NCBI RefSeq assembly: GCF_031755915.1
Contig: NC_083379.1
Location: forward strand, 45,826,001 to 45,890,000
DNA: 64,000 bases
Source of the DNA: Ziziphus jujuba
Taxonomy: Eukaryota > Streptophyta > Magnoliopsida > Rosales > Rhamnaceae
Reading direction: 5' to 3'
The number at the start of each line of letters is the position of its first letter. Position 1 is the stretch's first letter. Below, one piece after another: positions 35,549 through 47,746 of the stretch. The notes under the pieces were generated by a model. It was not told the origin of the DNA. It made no database searches and worked only from the letters and a program-made list of their open reading frames with translations. The translations under genes and the position numbers were made by a program.

Positions 35549-38014
35549 CTATCTTACCGAGACTTTGAGTTCTTCAGTATGTTGATCATGAGATTTACAG
35601 CCTTCAACCAAGGACTGCAAAATGAAAGTGGCCTTAGAGGTTTTTCCAGGAGATAGGTATTGGTCCATTTTAATCGAGTATTTTACAGCAGCTTTGAGGT
35701 CCTGTTCTTTTAAACTACAGGGGATTATATCCTTCCATTCCTCTGATCTTTCTTCCGCACAAATACCATGTAGCAGGGAAGCAAAAGAAACAGAATCCAC
35801 AAAGAAGCCCTTATTGATCATCTTATCACGTAACTGTAAAGCAGTTTTAACCATGCCATGTCGGCAAAGGCAAATGATAATAGCATTATAAGTGGCAGCC
35901 ATTTGAACCCATCCATCTGATATCATCATTTGAAAAAAATCTAGAAACATTGATTTCTTTTCCTCTTGAGATGCCTTTGTTTTTTCTGAAATTTTGATCA
36001 CTGCATAATTTTCGAACCCATTAACCAGATAATGGAATGTGACATCATTTGGAATGCACTTGTTCATCAGCATTAGTTCAAAAAACGAGGCTGCTTCCGC
36101 AAATTTACCCTCCTTACAAAAACTCCCAATAAGTATACTGTATGTAACTACATTAGGTTCCAAACCACAGGATTGCATTTCTGTGAAAATTTTAACAGCT
36201 CTTGTTGAATCTCCCTTGTAGCAGAACCCTAATATCAAGGATGTGTATGTGACCACATTTGGTGTGCATTTTTGTTTCACCATCTGTCCAAAAACCTTCA
36301 GTGCACCATCCAAATCATGCTTCTTGACATATCCATCAATAACCGTGGAATATGTGAACACATCAGGAAAATGGTGCTCTCTTCTCATTTTCTTAATGCA
36401 AGATAGCGCATCCTTCATCATTCCAAATTTGCAGAAACCCTTAATCATAACATTGTACCCCACAACATCAGGGTCCACACCCTTCTCAATTGCAAAATCG
36501 AATATTTTTCTTGCATGTTCAAGGTCACCGTTTCTAATGAAACCATCAACCAGAGTGGCAAAAACAAATGCATCAGGTGGTACATTTTGGTCAAGCATCT
36601 CAACAAGCAGCAGCTTGGCAGCAGGAAGCCTCCCTTTCTTGCAGAGTCCACTCATTAAAACATTATAAATATTAGCATCGGGCAGTACTCCTCTTTCCAT
36701 CATTTTGTCCCGGATAGTCAAGGCATTGTCAACTTCCCCTGAAACAACTAGTCCATGGATGAGAGCTCCATAAGAAACCAAATCAGGTTCCTGTCCTCTC
36801 TCTGTCATCCTGATAAGTAAATCCAAAGCCATGGAGTATTCTCCTCGTCTGCAATAAATGCATAGAAGAGGAGTATAAGAAAACTTATTTGGCATCAATC
36901 CACTCTTTATTGCTTTCTCCAGAAGTTGATCAGCTTCTTTAGCCTTGCCATCTCTACATGATCCATTAATTAGAATATTATAGGTAGTAATATCTGGCTC
37001 ACAACAATTCTCAATCATTTTCTTCACCGTCTCCTCAGCTTTGACCATGTAACCATGCTTGTATCTAGCATCAATAATGCAATTGTATACAGGAGCATTA
37101 ATATTCAAACCTCTTTCCTTCATTTCCATCAAAAGCCAGTCAATCGCTTCAAAGTTCCCTGCTTTACAAAACCCATTTATGATAGCTCCATAAGTCTCTA
37201 AAGTGGGTACAAAACCTTTCAACTTCAACTCCTTGAGAAGAGCATTAGCACTATCAACATCACCCTTCTTGCAATAGCCATCAATAAGTGTATTATAGAA
37301 CACAATATTTGGAACACAATTCTTTCCCCATCTATCCTTGATCAGCTTCCTTCCTCCCCCAACCTTCCCTTCCTTGCACAAACCCCTCACCATAATACAA
37401 GTAGTATAATTATCCAAACAAACACTCTCACTACCACCTTTCTTAATCATTTCTTCATACAGCTTGCATGCAGTGTCAACTCTCCTATGCTTCACAAGAG
37501 CATCGAGTAATGAATTACAAGCAAAAGCATTCGGAACACCACCATGTATTTCAACGGCCATACGGAACAATTCAAGAGCTTTATCAACCGAAGCAGAATC
37601 CACGTAAGCTCGTATTAAAAGGCTCAGCGCATCAAGCGTTGGTTCGACTCCATCCACTTTCATACTATTCATCACCACTTCGATCTCTGAAAACACCCTA
37701 AACCTCGCCAAGAGCTTCAATAGCGAAGAATGAGCAAACCCATTTGGGAAACAGCAGTGGGATGATCTCTTGGATGTCCAATCGAAGAACTTTAAACCCA
37801 ATTCCACATCATGCATACGGTCCAAAACGAAATGGGCAATGTCGGAAACAAGGATCTGGGATTCGGCGAAGTGGATTTCGATGGAGTCCTCCCATTGATC
37901 GTGGGTTGTGAGGATATGGAGGGTTTCATTTACCAATTTCTTGAGGTGAGCCGGTAAAGATGTGTGCTTTGGGTTGTGCGCTGGTTTGATACGAGAGAGC
38001 AGGGTTTTAGACAT
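35549..38014 (-). CDS. Long P-class pentatricopeptide repeat protein (At1g52620-like)
   Basis: A single-exon ORF of 821 residues starting MSKTLLSRIKPAHNPK. After an N-terminal region (ILTTHDQWEDSIEIHFAES, VLDRMHDVELGLKFFDW) it has about 17 consecutive PPR motifs, e.g. NIVFYNTLIDGYCKKGDVDS, DITTYNILINGSCRDGKAKE, NVVTYTSLILGFCYKGDSTR and NVVTYSILIGSFCKEGKFAE. It closes with a divergent region (LVEGCKSHDQHTEELK). No E/DYW editing domain is present, so it is a pure P-class protein, probably organellar and RNA-binding. N- and C-terminal blocks match my memory of Arabidopsis At1g52620, next to the O-fucosyltransferase At1g52630 there. Here the two are separated by the NLR-PP2 island. Targeting is not clear from the N-terminus. 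Confidence 0.93.
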   Translation of the reverse strand: MSKTLLSRIKPAHNPKHTSLPAHLKKLVNETLHILTTHDQWEDSIEIHFAESQILVSDIAHFVLDRMHDVELGLKFFDWTSKRSSHCCFPNGFAHSSLLKLLARFRVFSEIEVVMNSMKVDGVEPTLDALSLLIRAYVDSASVDKALELFRMAVEIHGGVPNAFACNSLLDALVKHRRVDTACKLYEEMIKKGGSESVCLDNYTTCIMVRGLCKEGKVGGGRKLIKDRWGKNCVPNIVFYNTLIDGYCKKGDVDSANALLKELKLKGFVPTLETYGAIINGFCKAGNFEAIDWLLMEMKERGLNINAPVYNCIIDARYKHGYMVKAEETVKKMIENCCEPDITTYNILINGSCRDGKAKEADQLLEKAIKSGLMPNKFSYTPLLCIYCRRGEYSMALDLLIRMTERGQEPDLVSYGALIHGLVVSGEVDNALTIRDKMMERGVLPDANIYNVLMSGLCKKGRLPAAKLLLVEMLDQNVPPDAFVFATLVDGFIRNGDLEHARKIFDFAIEKGVDPDVVGYNVMIKGFCKFGMMKDALSCIKKMRREHHFPDVFTYSTVIDGYVKKHDLDGALKVFGQMVKQKCTPNVVTYTSLILGFCYKGDSTRAVKIFTEMQSCGLEPNVVTYSILIGSFCKEGKFAEAASFFELMLMNKCIPNDVTFHYLVNGFENYAVIKISEKTKASQEEKKSMFLDFFQMMISDGWVQMAATYNAIIICLCRHGMVKTALQLRDKMINKGFFVDSVSFASLLHGICAEERSEEWKDIIPCSLKEQDLKAAVKYSIKMDQYLSPGKTSKATFILQSLVEGCKSHDQHTEELKVSVR

Positions 38015-38542
38015 GACATGTGTTTGTTTTTCGCGAAGCTTGACGGAGTTTGAGTGGATGGTCTTGGCTCTTTTTTGGGGTTCTTGAGAGCCTTTATTTC
38101 ATTTTCATGGCTGTTTCTTTCTGATATGAGCTCAAGGCTAGCACAAAACAGCTTTAAGGACCAAAAAACCGTTGACAGGTTTCTTTTCTCTGCTTTTTCC
38201 CTTTCTTTCATTTTTTTGGAACTTGATTATAATTTATTTAATCTGGCTTACTTTTTAACTTGTTGATAAGTTTTATTACCAAGCAGCATTGGCTTCTGCT
38301 TCGTAAACTATCAATCTTGACTTGCAATTGGTTCGGCCGGTGCTTAGAATCTATCACTAGCGCTGAACAGGGATAGTATACCATTGCCTGTTGGCTTCGA
38401 GCAAAAACCAGTCCCACATATCGGAAATTGGTTAAAATATTTATCTCTAAGTATATACTTCACGGTCACATTAAACTATACAAGAAAAAAAAGATATATA
38501 GGTATTTTGATCTGATTAGCCAATATATGTGTGTGTATATAT

Positions 38543-38581
<39 letters not shown>

Positions 38582-40947
38582 CAAAAAAAGAGAGTTTTGA
38601 AGAGGTAATTCTTCAACAGGAATGCCAGGAAACTTGGTGGGTCAACAAGCTAAAAGAATTTCCTCTATCGTAAGTAATAAAAGGTTGTTTACAAGATTAT
38701 TATCAAAAAAGAAAAAAAAAAAATTTGACTGGTTGCTACGATCATTGGAAAATGCAAAAATGACCCGATCTCCGCCACCAAATATATTGATATCTTCAAA
38801 ATGAACGGTCCATAGCTTAGCAAATTAAGCATATACATATGCACATGGAAGGATGAACCCTAAAGGCAAGAGCTATGATCTCGCACCTCAGCTTCCGTTT
38901 GACATTCAATTACCAGTTTTGCACCACATCAAGCATAACGGAGGGACTTTCCAGCTTGCTGCTTCCCCTTCATTTTTTTTTTTTTTTTTTTTAGGTGAAT
39001 TTACTGCTTTCCCCTTTGCCAAAGGACCATATGCTAGCAAACATTCTAAGTTAACCAGTCAATGCATCACCAATTCTACCCATATTAATCTGAAGATAAT
39101 TCCCATACGAAGCAGGGAGAGAGACGAAATTGGTCAACTTTTGTCGTCAAACCAGCATCAATCATCAATTCTCAGCGATCCCTCGAACTATAAATTTCTC
39201 TGTTGTAAGATGCTTGCTAATAGCAGCTGCCCATACCTAAAGGAAGGAGAAGCCAAGCCCACCAATTCACTAAAATCAATGAAATAGCTGATTAAATAGG
39301 CATTTAGAGCTATCGTCAAGGGAAAAGAAATGTCAGGCACACATGCAGGTGCAGAATTCTTCAACATGAAGAAATTGCACCAGAATGCAGGACAAAAGAA
39401 ATATTTAGGTTATAGATGAAACAACCAAATATTGATTATTTACATAGGAAATTAGGGGCAATCAAAAACAAATATCCTATTGGCATAAATGAATAAGCTG
39501 GAAGATAGCAACCAAGCTTTAATCAAAATCCTATGCCATACCAGCAAGTTTTTAGAGAGAAACCAAGAAATCCTATAAATACTTCAGTATGAAGCCCTCA
39601 AAAAGTTATCTAATTCTTAATAGAGATGCAAGCATCAGAACATCTGAAAGGGAAAAAATCATCCCCCACCATCAAGCATAGAGGCTGAAAATTTTGCAAG
39701 ATAATCCCACAAACCCACATGAAATGCAAATCCTCTACATCAGGTTAATATATCTACTAAACAATCTGAATATCACTTGCATAAACTTCCCCAAACATCG
39801 GCATTCAATATAAACTTCAAATGTTGTTCATTTTGCCACCTTCAATGAAAACTTAACGTGTAAATGAATTCAATGAACAAATATAGTGAAGAAACTGAAC
39901 AATAAGATACAAAAGGATGGTTATATAAAAAGTCAAAAACAACTACCAACTTCTCATAAAAAGACAGTGAAATGGTGGAAATTACCATTTTTAAGCATTT
40001 CCATGACAGTTAGGGATGAACTTGTTCTGCTTCCATTGAACATTCTTTTCTTCAACATGTAAGCTGAAATGAAATAAAACATGAAGATATTAGAAAAAGC
40101 CACCACCATAAAAAACTTGAAATGCAAGGCCAATGTGGGGGAGTGTGAGTTCTTTTATATCTACAAGCATGAATTGTTAATTCTTACAATTCTTATGAAA
40201 AATGAAAACAATATTTGTAGATATAGGCATAGAGACAGCACAAGCACAGCAAAGCAAAGTGAACTCCATAGAGAAAGCATTGCACTGAAATTGGCTCATT
40301 ATATTTGCAACTGTTCAAGTGGACAGATGATATATCAAGTCCATGTAGACAGATAACCCATCCAAATATATGTGCGCTCCTGGTGCCTAGACCATTAACC
40401 ATGCAGAAATACTTGAGTTGATATAGCAGACAATATAAAAATGTGACATTGGCATCACATTTATGCCAAAGGAAAATAAAAAAGGCCAGTAAAAGTCAGA
40501 TGAATGGACTGTCCATCAGTTCAGAGAAACTAGGTACCGCAGCCAATACTTGGAAAATACAAATATTGGAATAAAAAGATACTTGGGTGGTCTCAAGCCA
40601 ATCAGTGCCCATAAAGAAGAATGCATACATATACCAATTAGTGCACATAAAGAATAATGCATACATATGCATGAGAAAGAGAGCAATTGAAGAACGAACT
40701 TACAAAAGAACAAGGATAACCATTTTCCATTCTGAACTCTCATTTAATCAGAAACTTTATTGTGGTGGTACAACAAATTAACCGAAGGAATGGGGTTTGC
40801 CTTTTGTATGATGTATAAACCCATCAAAGTCTATTTCCAAATAGTTAACCAAATTAACAAATAAAATTGGAAAAAGAATATCAGCTCTTTTGAGCTGCAC
40901 ATTACATAAAGAAACCAAATTTCTCTTTTCCGTACTGTCATAATTAT
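38015..40947. other. Spacer between two PPR genes, no supported gene
   Basis: 2.9 kb. It includes the upstream region of the long PPR gene, a (TA)n-poly(T) tract near 38536-38582, and further poly-T/poly-A runs. A plus-strand ORF at 38853-39287 has no recognisable domain, is crossed by a T18 run giving a string of Phe, and is not supported. The minus strand from about 40900 to 38850 may be a spliced 3' UTR of the next PPR gene, but I cannot show it. Confidence 0.45.
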
Positions 40948-42147
40948 TCAACTCCTGGACAATATGCTTTGCAGGGCACCCAATTGATCTGAAGAAAATG
41001 GGGGTACCCTTCTCCGAGCCAATGCCATAATTGCCCTAGCTTTACCAAGCTGCCCATTCTTCCTAAGGCCTTCAAGCAATGTATGAATAGTATCAATATT
41101 TGGAAACCAGTTCTTTTGCATACAGTCTTTACACATTGTATAGGCTAAATCAAAATCCCCTCCTTTACAGAGATAATGAATCATGGTCTGGTAAATTTTG
41201 GCATTGGGTTTATACCCTTTGCCATGTAAAGCAGAATAAACCCTTTTGGCCATTTCAAGATAGCCACTTTGGCAAAACCCCTTGATCACCAAATTATAGG
41301 TAACCTCATCAGGTGTGATGCCAACATTTGGCATTATACTTATAACTCTGTTAGCTTCCCAAGCTCGTCTCCTATTAACCAGATACTGAATTCTAACATT
41401 GAATGTAGCAAGATTGGGCGAACATCTTCTCAGCACCATCAAATTCCAGAGACCATTGCCAATCTCCCATCTGTTATGTTTATAAAACGCTGACATCAGT
41501 GTAGTATATGTAACCACATCTGGTCTTATTCCTACCTTTGCCATCTCTACCATAATCAAATATGCTTTATTCAAAATACCCATTTCGCAGTAAGCCTTAA
41601 TAACAATATTAACGGAAAAAACATCCAACTCAATGTCAAACTTCGATGGAACCTCTTTCAGAAATGCTTCAATAGCTCCTAAATCACGGGTTAGTGTCAA
41701 AACTTTAAGTGCAGCATTGAAAGATTTAACAGTTCTTCGACAACCATACAAATGCATATCATAAAAAGTATCAACTGCATGCTTAGTCATTCCAGCCTTA
41801 CCATACAACATTATAATCCTCACAATAAAACCTTCCCTCCGGCCCTGCGGAAGAGTCTTCTGATGCTCGAGCAAATGCTCGATGTAATCAAATCGTCGAG
41901 CACCCGCTAGGCGGGACACTGTATCTTCAAATGCAAAGCGGTTCTCGATAACAATCCGATTGTGGGCATTTGCCTTGAACAACTGAAACAGCTTCTCAGG
42001 GTCTCTCTCGGCTTTAAGCTTAAGGAGAGCAGGTTCTTCTAATCGTTTGGTACTCAAGACGTGATTAGAGATAGCTGCACGACAGTCACTGGACGCTAAA
42101 ACAGTGGCGGCATTGCAAAACCTGCGAATGGGTCGCAGAGAGAGCAT
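40948..42147 (-). CDS. Pentatricopeptide repeat protein, mitochondrial type (At1g80150-like)
   Basis: A single-exon ORF of 399 residues. The N-terminus MLSLRPIRRFCNAATVLASS is basic and serine/alanine-rich without acids, as in a mitochondrial presequence. A conserved block follows (KLKAERDPEKLFQLFKANAH, NRFAFEDTVSRLAGARRFDY, HLLEHQKTLPQGRREGFIVR) and then about seven PPR motifs such as DVVTYTTLMSAFYKHNRWE, DEVTYNLVIKGFCQSGYLE and NAKIYQTMIHYLCKGGDFD. It ends RRRVPPFSSDQLGALQSIL. These blocks are those I recall from Arabidopsis At1g80150, which lies outside the At1g525xx run, so this gene moved in or was lost from the Arabidopsis block. It is a P-class RNA-binding protein; its target is not known. 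Confidence 0.9.
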   Translation of the reverse strand: MLSLRPIRRFCNAATVLASSDCRAAISNHVLSTKRLEEPALLKLKAERDPEKLFQLFKANAHNRIVIENRFAFEDTVSRLAGARRFDYIEHLLEHQKTLPQGRREGFIVRIIMLYGKAGMTKHAVDTFYDMHLYGCRRTVKSFNAALKVLTLTRDLGAIEAFLKEVPSKFDIELDVFSVNIVIKAYCEMGILNKAYLIMVEMAKVGIRPDVVTYTTLMSAFYKHNRWEIGNGLWNLMVLRRCSPNLATFNVRIQYLVNRRRAWEANRVISIMPNVGITPDEVTYNLVIKGFCQSGYLEMAKRVYSALHGKGYKPNAKIYQTMIHYLCKGGDFDLAYTMCKDCMQKNWFPNIDTIHTLLEGLRKNGQLGKARAIMALARRRVPPFSSDQLGALQSILSRS

Positions 42148-43618
42148 GTTCTATAGGAGTTCCCTCAAATTGAAACATAACCACCCATCTAAATGAGTAG
42201 TATTCTACACCAACGATTCTGATAAAATAACCATAGCCACATCAAGAACTTGAAAACCAGAAAAGACGAACAATCAACAGCGACGAATCGTGGGTTTGTC
42301 AGATAATGTTCGAAGGTTTCTTTCTTAGACTGAATCATGCTCATTGATCAATGTTCGAGGCAAGGATTTGAAAATATTTATTATTACCCATTACCCATAA
42401 AGCGAATTGAAGAACCCAGAAACACAAACACCCCAGATACGAAGAACAAACTAGAATCAGATCAAACTTAAAAGAAAAAAGTGTTTTTAAGGTATAAATA
42501 TGTAGATACCCTTTTCCTTCCTTCGGTAGCTACAGTTGGATAGGTATGGAAAATATGACTGAAACCTAAAAGGAACTTAGAGTTCACCACTCAGTGCCTG
42601 CAGCGAGAGCTCATTTACACGGCCTGGGTGATATTTTTCGTTTGGGCTTTTTGGCTGAGGGCGGGGTTTGGGGGTTTTAGGTTTTGTTTTCGTTTGTGAA
42701 GCTAGAAGGCGAACTGTGATTGTTACCTGGGGGTCCATCGTAAGTAAGCGTGGACTGCTGAAATAACTACAGACGATTGGTCAGAACTTGGCGGATCATC
42801 ATGTGGCGTTGTGTCACTATATCGGCTTCGCAAATTTAATATTGAAAAAAAAAAAAATTCAATATCCTGTCAAATTTTCTTTTCTTATTTTCCTTTTTCC
42901 CAAAAAAGAAAAAAAAATGAAAAACTATTAAAGCAAAAAATATCAATGCAGAATACTCAACAAATAGCTTTTGCCTTTTTTTTTTTTTTTTTTGGTTTTA
43001 CTTAAATTAGTCTCCTCTCTTTGAAAAAAATAGTATCCTAAAATATTTAAATTTAACCGATATGATATCGGAAGTGCCATTATTGATCAATTTTTGCCTC
43101 GATATTCATTTTGGTCATGGTAGACATCAGTTTATGAAGCTAAATTGGGACCACAGACGTTAGAACATTTTTAATAATAAAAAAAAAATGTAATTTGTAA
43201 GTTTAAAAGATACAATTAGGCACGTCAAAAAAAGTGCTTGATAAAATACTTTCTCAAGTTAAAAAATAAATGAAAAAAAAAAACAAATCAGAAATTGAAA
43301 TAACAAACATAATTCATGGGGAAGGATTGTTCCTTCATTTGAAAATAAAATAAAATAAAGAAACCTAGAAGTTAATTTGTATTTTGCTAAAACATTGACC
43401 TGTTCAGAGGCACAAAAGCTTTCAACCAAAAAAGTGTTCCGCAGGAAAGTGAAGAGCTTGAACAAAAAGGATAAAACATCAACCTACAATTCTGATATAA
43501 TTTATCATATAAGGGCCTGTATGGTGTACAGAGGACGAGAGAAAATAACAAATTCAAGGAGAGGTGGCCATGCTGCAAATATTTTTAGAGATTTGATGAC
43601 TCCTAGAAATTGCTTCCT
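42148..43618. other. Spacer between PPR and SEC11 genes
   Basis: Contains the PPR 5' UTR/promoter and, on the right, the 3' UTR of the minus-strand signal peptidase gene. Runs of A and T occur at 42845-42858 and 42975-42995. Short ORFs here carry no domain. Confidence 0.45.
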
Positions 43619-46600
43619 TCAGTCCTTTGAAGTTATGACAAGCAACCCCAATGCACCTATTAGAATATACTGGACATAACAAACAGAATGGATTATTTTC
43701 CTTGTAAAACATTCACCAATTCGTGTGTGCAATTATGTGTTTTTGTTGACAAACCAACCTTGATAATAGGCTTCTCAGTCATTATAATCGTTACCCAGCC
43801 AACATAAGGTAAAAACCTGCAAATCATAATGGAGAACTTAACAGTGTAAATATGTATTAAGAAGAAATAATGGATGAAAATCCTACTTTATGAATAACTC
43901 ATCTTGGTATACTATAATCAGGATATGATAACATATAATGTGGACTACACCACAACCTGGGTTCATGCCTTGATAAAATTTTAAATGCATTCTTAAAAGT
44001 AATATATAGGAATTAATTTTGTCTCCTAGAGTTTTTCCGAAATTAGGATTAGCTTTTCCAATGAACTGAATTGGCCAATTTACAGTCAATGCTGATTGGT
44101 GCAACTAATGGAGTAAATATTGAATGTAGATTCACAACCATGATAACCACAAATGTACTACCTACATTTGAAAGTTCAAGATGATGATATGAATGCACAA
44201 TGATATATTCGTTCTAACTCTTGAAAAGCTGAAGTCAAGTCAAAAATAAAAAAGAGGTTGGGCTTAGGTATTAGAGGTTAATGCCAGAGTTCATACCCTA
44301 CAGCTCTGCCCATGATATGGTGCCGTTGAAGCCAAAGCTGACCATGAGCATACAAAAGCCTGTCATCCCCGTAATTGTTATCTCCTGAGAAAGATCACAC
44401 ATTATATAGGGTCAATAATAGGGGTAGTATATTTTCCCTGATCAAGATTCCAGAAAGTAATTCATCTAAAAGACAAGTGTATACAAGGACGTCAATTAAT
44501 AAACTAGCACCTTTTGTGAGGACATCAACTTCTCCAGTATCTTGTCGTTCATGAACCTATAGGAATAGCACTTAATCATCAATACAACTTGACAAAATAA
44601 AAAGTACTTGATGATACAGAAAAAGTTTACCTTAATAACACGATGAACAATTGGAATTTCACGACCCTGGAAAAACACACATACATAATGGGGTTATCTA
44701 ACACAGATCAAGAAAACATTATGAGAATGGACAAGGACAACAAAGTTAATTCTTGAATGAAAATTGTGAAAGAAATTAAAAAAATGTACCATTATTCTGC
44801 CCACAAGTTTATAAATTAATATAAGATGAAATTTCATAAAGAGCATAAAAAGCTGAAAAAGATCACAGTTTTGCCAGCTTTTACACTCTTGTTCCAATAA
44901 AATATGAATCTATTCAAAGTTCCCAAATAAAGTCAAGACATTTATAAAGATATACAAACCCTCAATAAAACATATCACTGAAATTAAAAATTTAAGGATG
45001 GCTATTTGCCAATTAATATATGGATTAAAAAACAATGTATAATAAATCCTTGTGACAGACAGCTAAAGTCGCTATGATAGAAAAGGATTAAAGCTGAAGA
45101 ATTTATGTGCATTTATCTAAGGTAATGCCTAAAATGTTTCAACTATTTGTCTATACATCCCACTTTCCACAACAAAATTAATAAAAAGCAAGATAATGAG
45201 AAAAATTGACTTCAATTTAGAAGAAGATATCAGGTTGAGTACAGGAAGAAGACCATACGCTACAAAAGATAAAGCTTAATATGCAAGAGGTAGAGAACAT
45301 ATGCAAAACGAAACTTTAAACCACTTACATCTACATTAAAAACAACAATCTCCCCTGCACGAATAGGATCATTACTCATGTGCAAGAACAAAATGTCCCC
45401 CTGCATAAAATAAATGGTCATCATCAGTTAAGCAAAACTAAATGATACAAATCAAGGAATCAACTCTTAAAGCCCCATAAGAAATAATTGAATTGAAACA
45501 TGTAAACATATAAAAGAACATATCAAAAATAGATTGCAGCACAAAAAATTCGCAGATAAACAGTACACTAATAGAAAAGTTTCCAATATTTTCCTTCAAA
45601 AATAACCAATTATAGGTTCAAATACCATTTTCATGGAGAAATATTCTCATTTCTTGCATAATAACAACCTTATGCCTACAAATATGAGGAATATTCAAAT
45701 AAAAAAAGGTCTTGAGGACAAAAGGGAAGGAGATTTCCTATGAAAGTACTTAGAAACCGGAAGTGATAAAACCATAATGCTCTAAAAAATGATCAGGCAT
45801 TTAAAGTAGCAATCACCCTTTGAACATATTAATTGTGCAAAATTATTGCAGCATTCAAGCATTAGATTAGCATACCCTCTTGAATCCTGGTTCCATGCTT
45901 CCAGACAAAACAACTACAACAGGTGATTCACTGCCAGTTATGCACATCAATGCCTTCCATATTATAAGTGCAGAGGTAACTATCATTCCTGAAACAGAAA
46001 GCAAACCACTCTCACCAAACTTTTGCAGACAAGTTATGGAGCCAAAATCTTGGTGAGTGATACTACCAATACAGCCTTTTCAGAAAAGGGTAAGAGACTG
46101 AGACCATATAGGTGGAATAAATCCTATACTTTTTTATGCATATGTAACGTTCATAAAGGTATTATATTTACCTCTATAAAGTGCCCGGCTTAGTAAGCAT
46201 TAGAAGTAGTTTCGTCAAATGGATGTCAGATATAATTTAAAATCACTTCCTAGCCACATTGAAAGCTTGGAGCTTTGGTTTTAAACCAGAGTAAGTTTAA
46301 AATCCACAACATAAGATTAGACCCAAAACTAATTGCTAAAATCAACAACATAAGATTAGACCCAAAACTAATTGCTAGTGATTAAAAAAATCAAAACTGA
46401 AACCTTATTACACGAATCATAGATATAAATCAAAGCACTACCCACAATGCGTAAACACATTAGAAAAGCATAGAATATGAAAAAAAAAAAAAAAAATTAA
46501 TAATAAAAAAAGTACAACCTACAATTAAGAACCACTTCTAAGCCATAAAGTTTAGAAAAAGGTAAAAGCTTTACAACCGAAACCTGCTAAAAAATGGAAC

Positions 46601-47157
46601 CAACAGAAGATTCATGCTTTTTAATATAATTTTTCCCTTACCCATTCTATGCTTACTGTTAGCAATTAATTACGAATACAAATTCAACCAACTCGCGTCA
46701 CGTTGACTCCCAGTATCATACAATTAAACCCTATACCTTTATCTGAATTACCAAAACCCACAGACAAAACCACAAATAATCTCCACTACAAATCATTGTC
46801 CTCTATATTTCAAGTAAAAAAAAAAAAAAAAAAAAGACATTAGAATCTCAAACTCCGGATAGTCAATAAAAATCACATTAGGCTCGACAGAGTATCGAGC
46901 TCTACTAACTTAAATCGACGAAAGACGCCAAAAAAAAAAAAAAGTTCGAGACTCCAATTTCTGATCACAAGCGGACATTTTTCTCAGAAGCCAAACAGAT
47001 CGGGAAAAATATGTCAATTTGTAAAGGACCCAGAAAGAGATAGAGGTAGAGTAATAAATGGGTTTAAGGGAAACGAACCTAGACTGACGCCCTGGGTGAG
47101 GACCTGGCGGATCTGAAGAGATTTGATAGAGTCGACAGTCTCACCCAACCAACCCAT
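43619..47157 (-). CDS. SEC11: Signal peptidase complex catalytic subunit SEC11
   Basis: Eight exons read in frame: 47157-47079, 45988-45876, 45400-45329, 44666-44631, 44556-44511, 44384-44297, 43816-43759, 43669-43619. They give 180 residues, the usual SEC11 length. The protein starts [20 protein letters not shown], has one N-terminal membrane segment (about 22-43), the nucleophile in [13 protein letters not shown] (Ser57), [12 protein letters not shown] with catalytic His96, and GDNNYGDDR with Asp122; it ends [12 protein letters not shown]. It is the ER membrane serine protease of the S26 family that removes signal peptides as part of the signal peptidase complex. The catalytic Ser-His-Asp set is complete. 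The 5' UTR is purine-rich (GAAGAAG repeats, 47200-47250). It corresponds in order to Arabidopsis At1g52600. Confidence 0.95.
46301..46376. repeat. Recent 39-bp tandem duplication in SEC11 intron 1
   Basis: AATCCACAACATAAGATTAG at 46301 and its near-identical partner at 46340 begin two copies of a 37-bp block with period 39. They differ by one base, so the duplication is young. It lies deep in the first intron, away from splice sites. Confidence 0.85.
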
Positions 47158-47714
47158 TTTTTCTTTTTCCTTAAAATTTTCTTTCTCGGCCTTTTTACCG
47201 CTTTCTTCTTCCTTCTTCTTCTTCTTCCTCTTCTTCTTCTTCTTCTCCGCCTCCTTGTGCTTCGTCAGAAAAGCTACAGGGGCGGTACCAGTCTAATGGG
47301 AGGGTTCCTTTCCATAAGTGGCCGTTTCGATAAAATATTTATTTAAAAATATATGTATTTGATGGAAAATATTTTACAACCAATGCAACCATGTCAGCAA
47401 TATGATGTGGCACTTATTCTTTTGGACGAAAACAAAATAATAATAATAATAATAAATAAATAAAAATACCGCCAAGACTATAAGTTTAATTTTGTTTTTA
47501 ATCTTATAAGTCTCAACCAAGTTTGTTTATTACTAATTATGTTAACATATTGTTTGTTCAGTTTTTATGGTGATTGAGAAGACAAATTTACATTTTTGTG
47601 ATCACCAAACTTTATTTATTAAAAAAATATTTCGGATTGTGGCAATATTTTAGTCTATTAAAACAAACTAATATTTTATCATTATAATTATTTTAGCATT
47701 TTGGTTGCTAAAAT

Positions 47715-47746
<32 letters not shown>

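Noticed and set aside
38853..39287. 144-codon ORF on the plus strand between two PPR genes
   Set aside because: It has no domain, a T18 run gives poly-Phe in its middle, and the opposite strand may be transcribed UTR.
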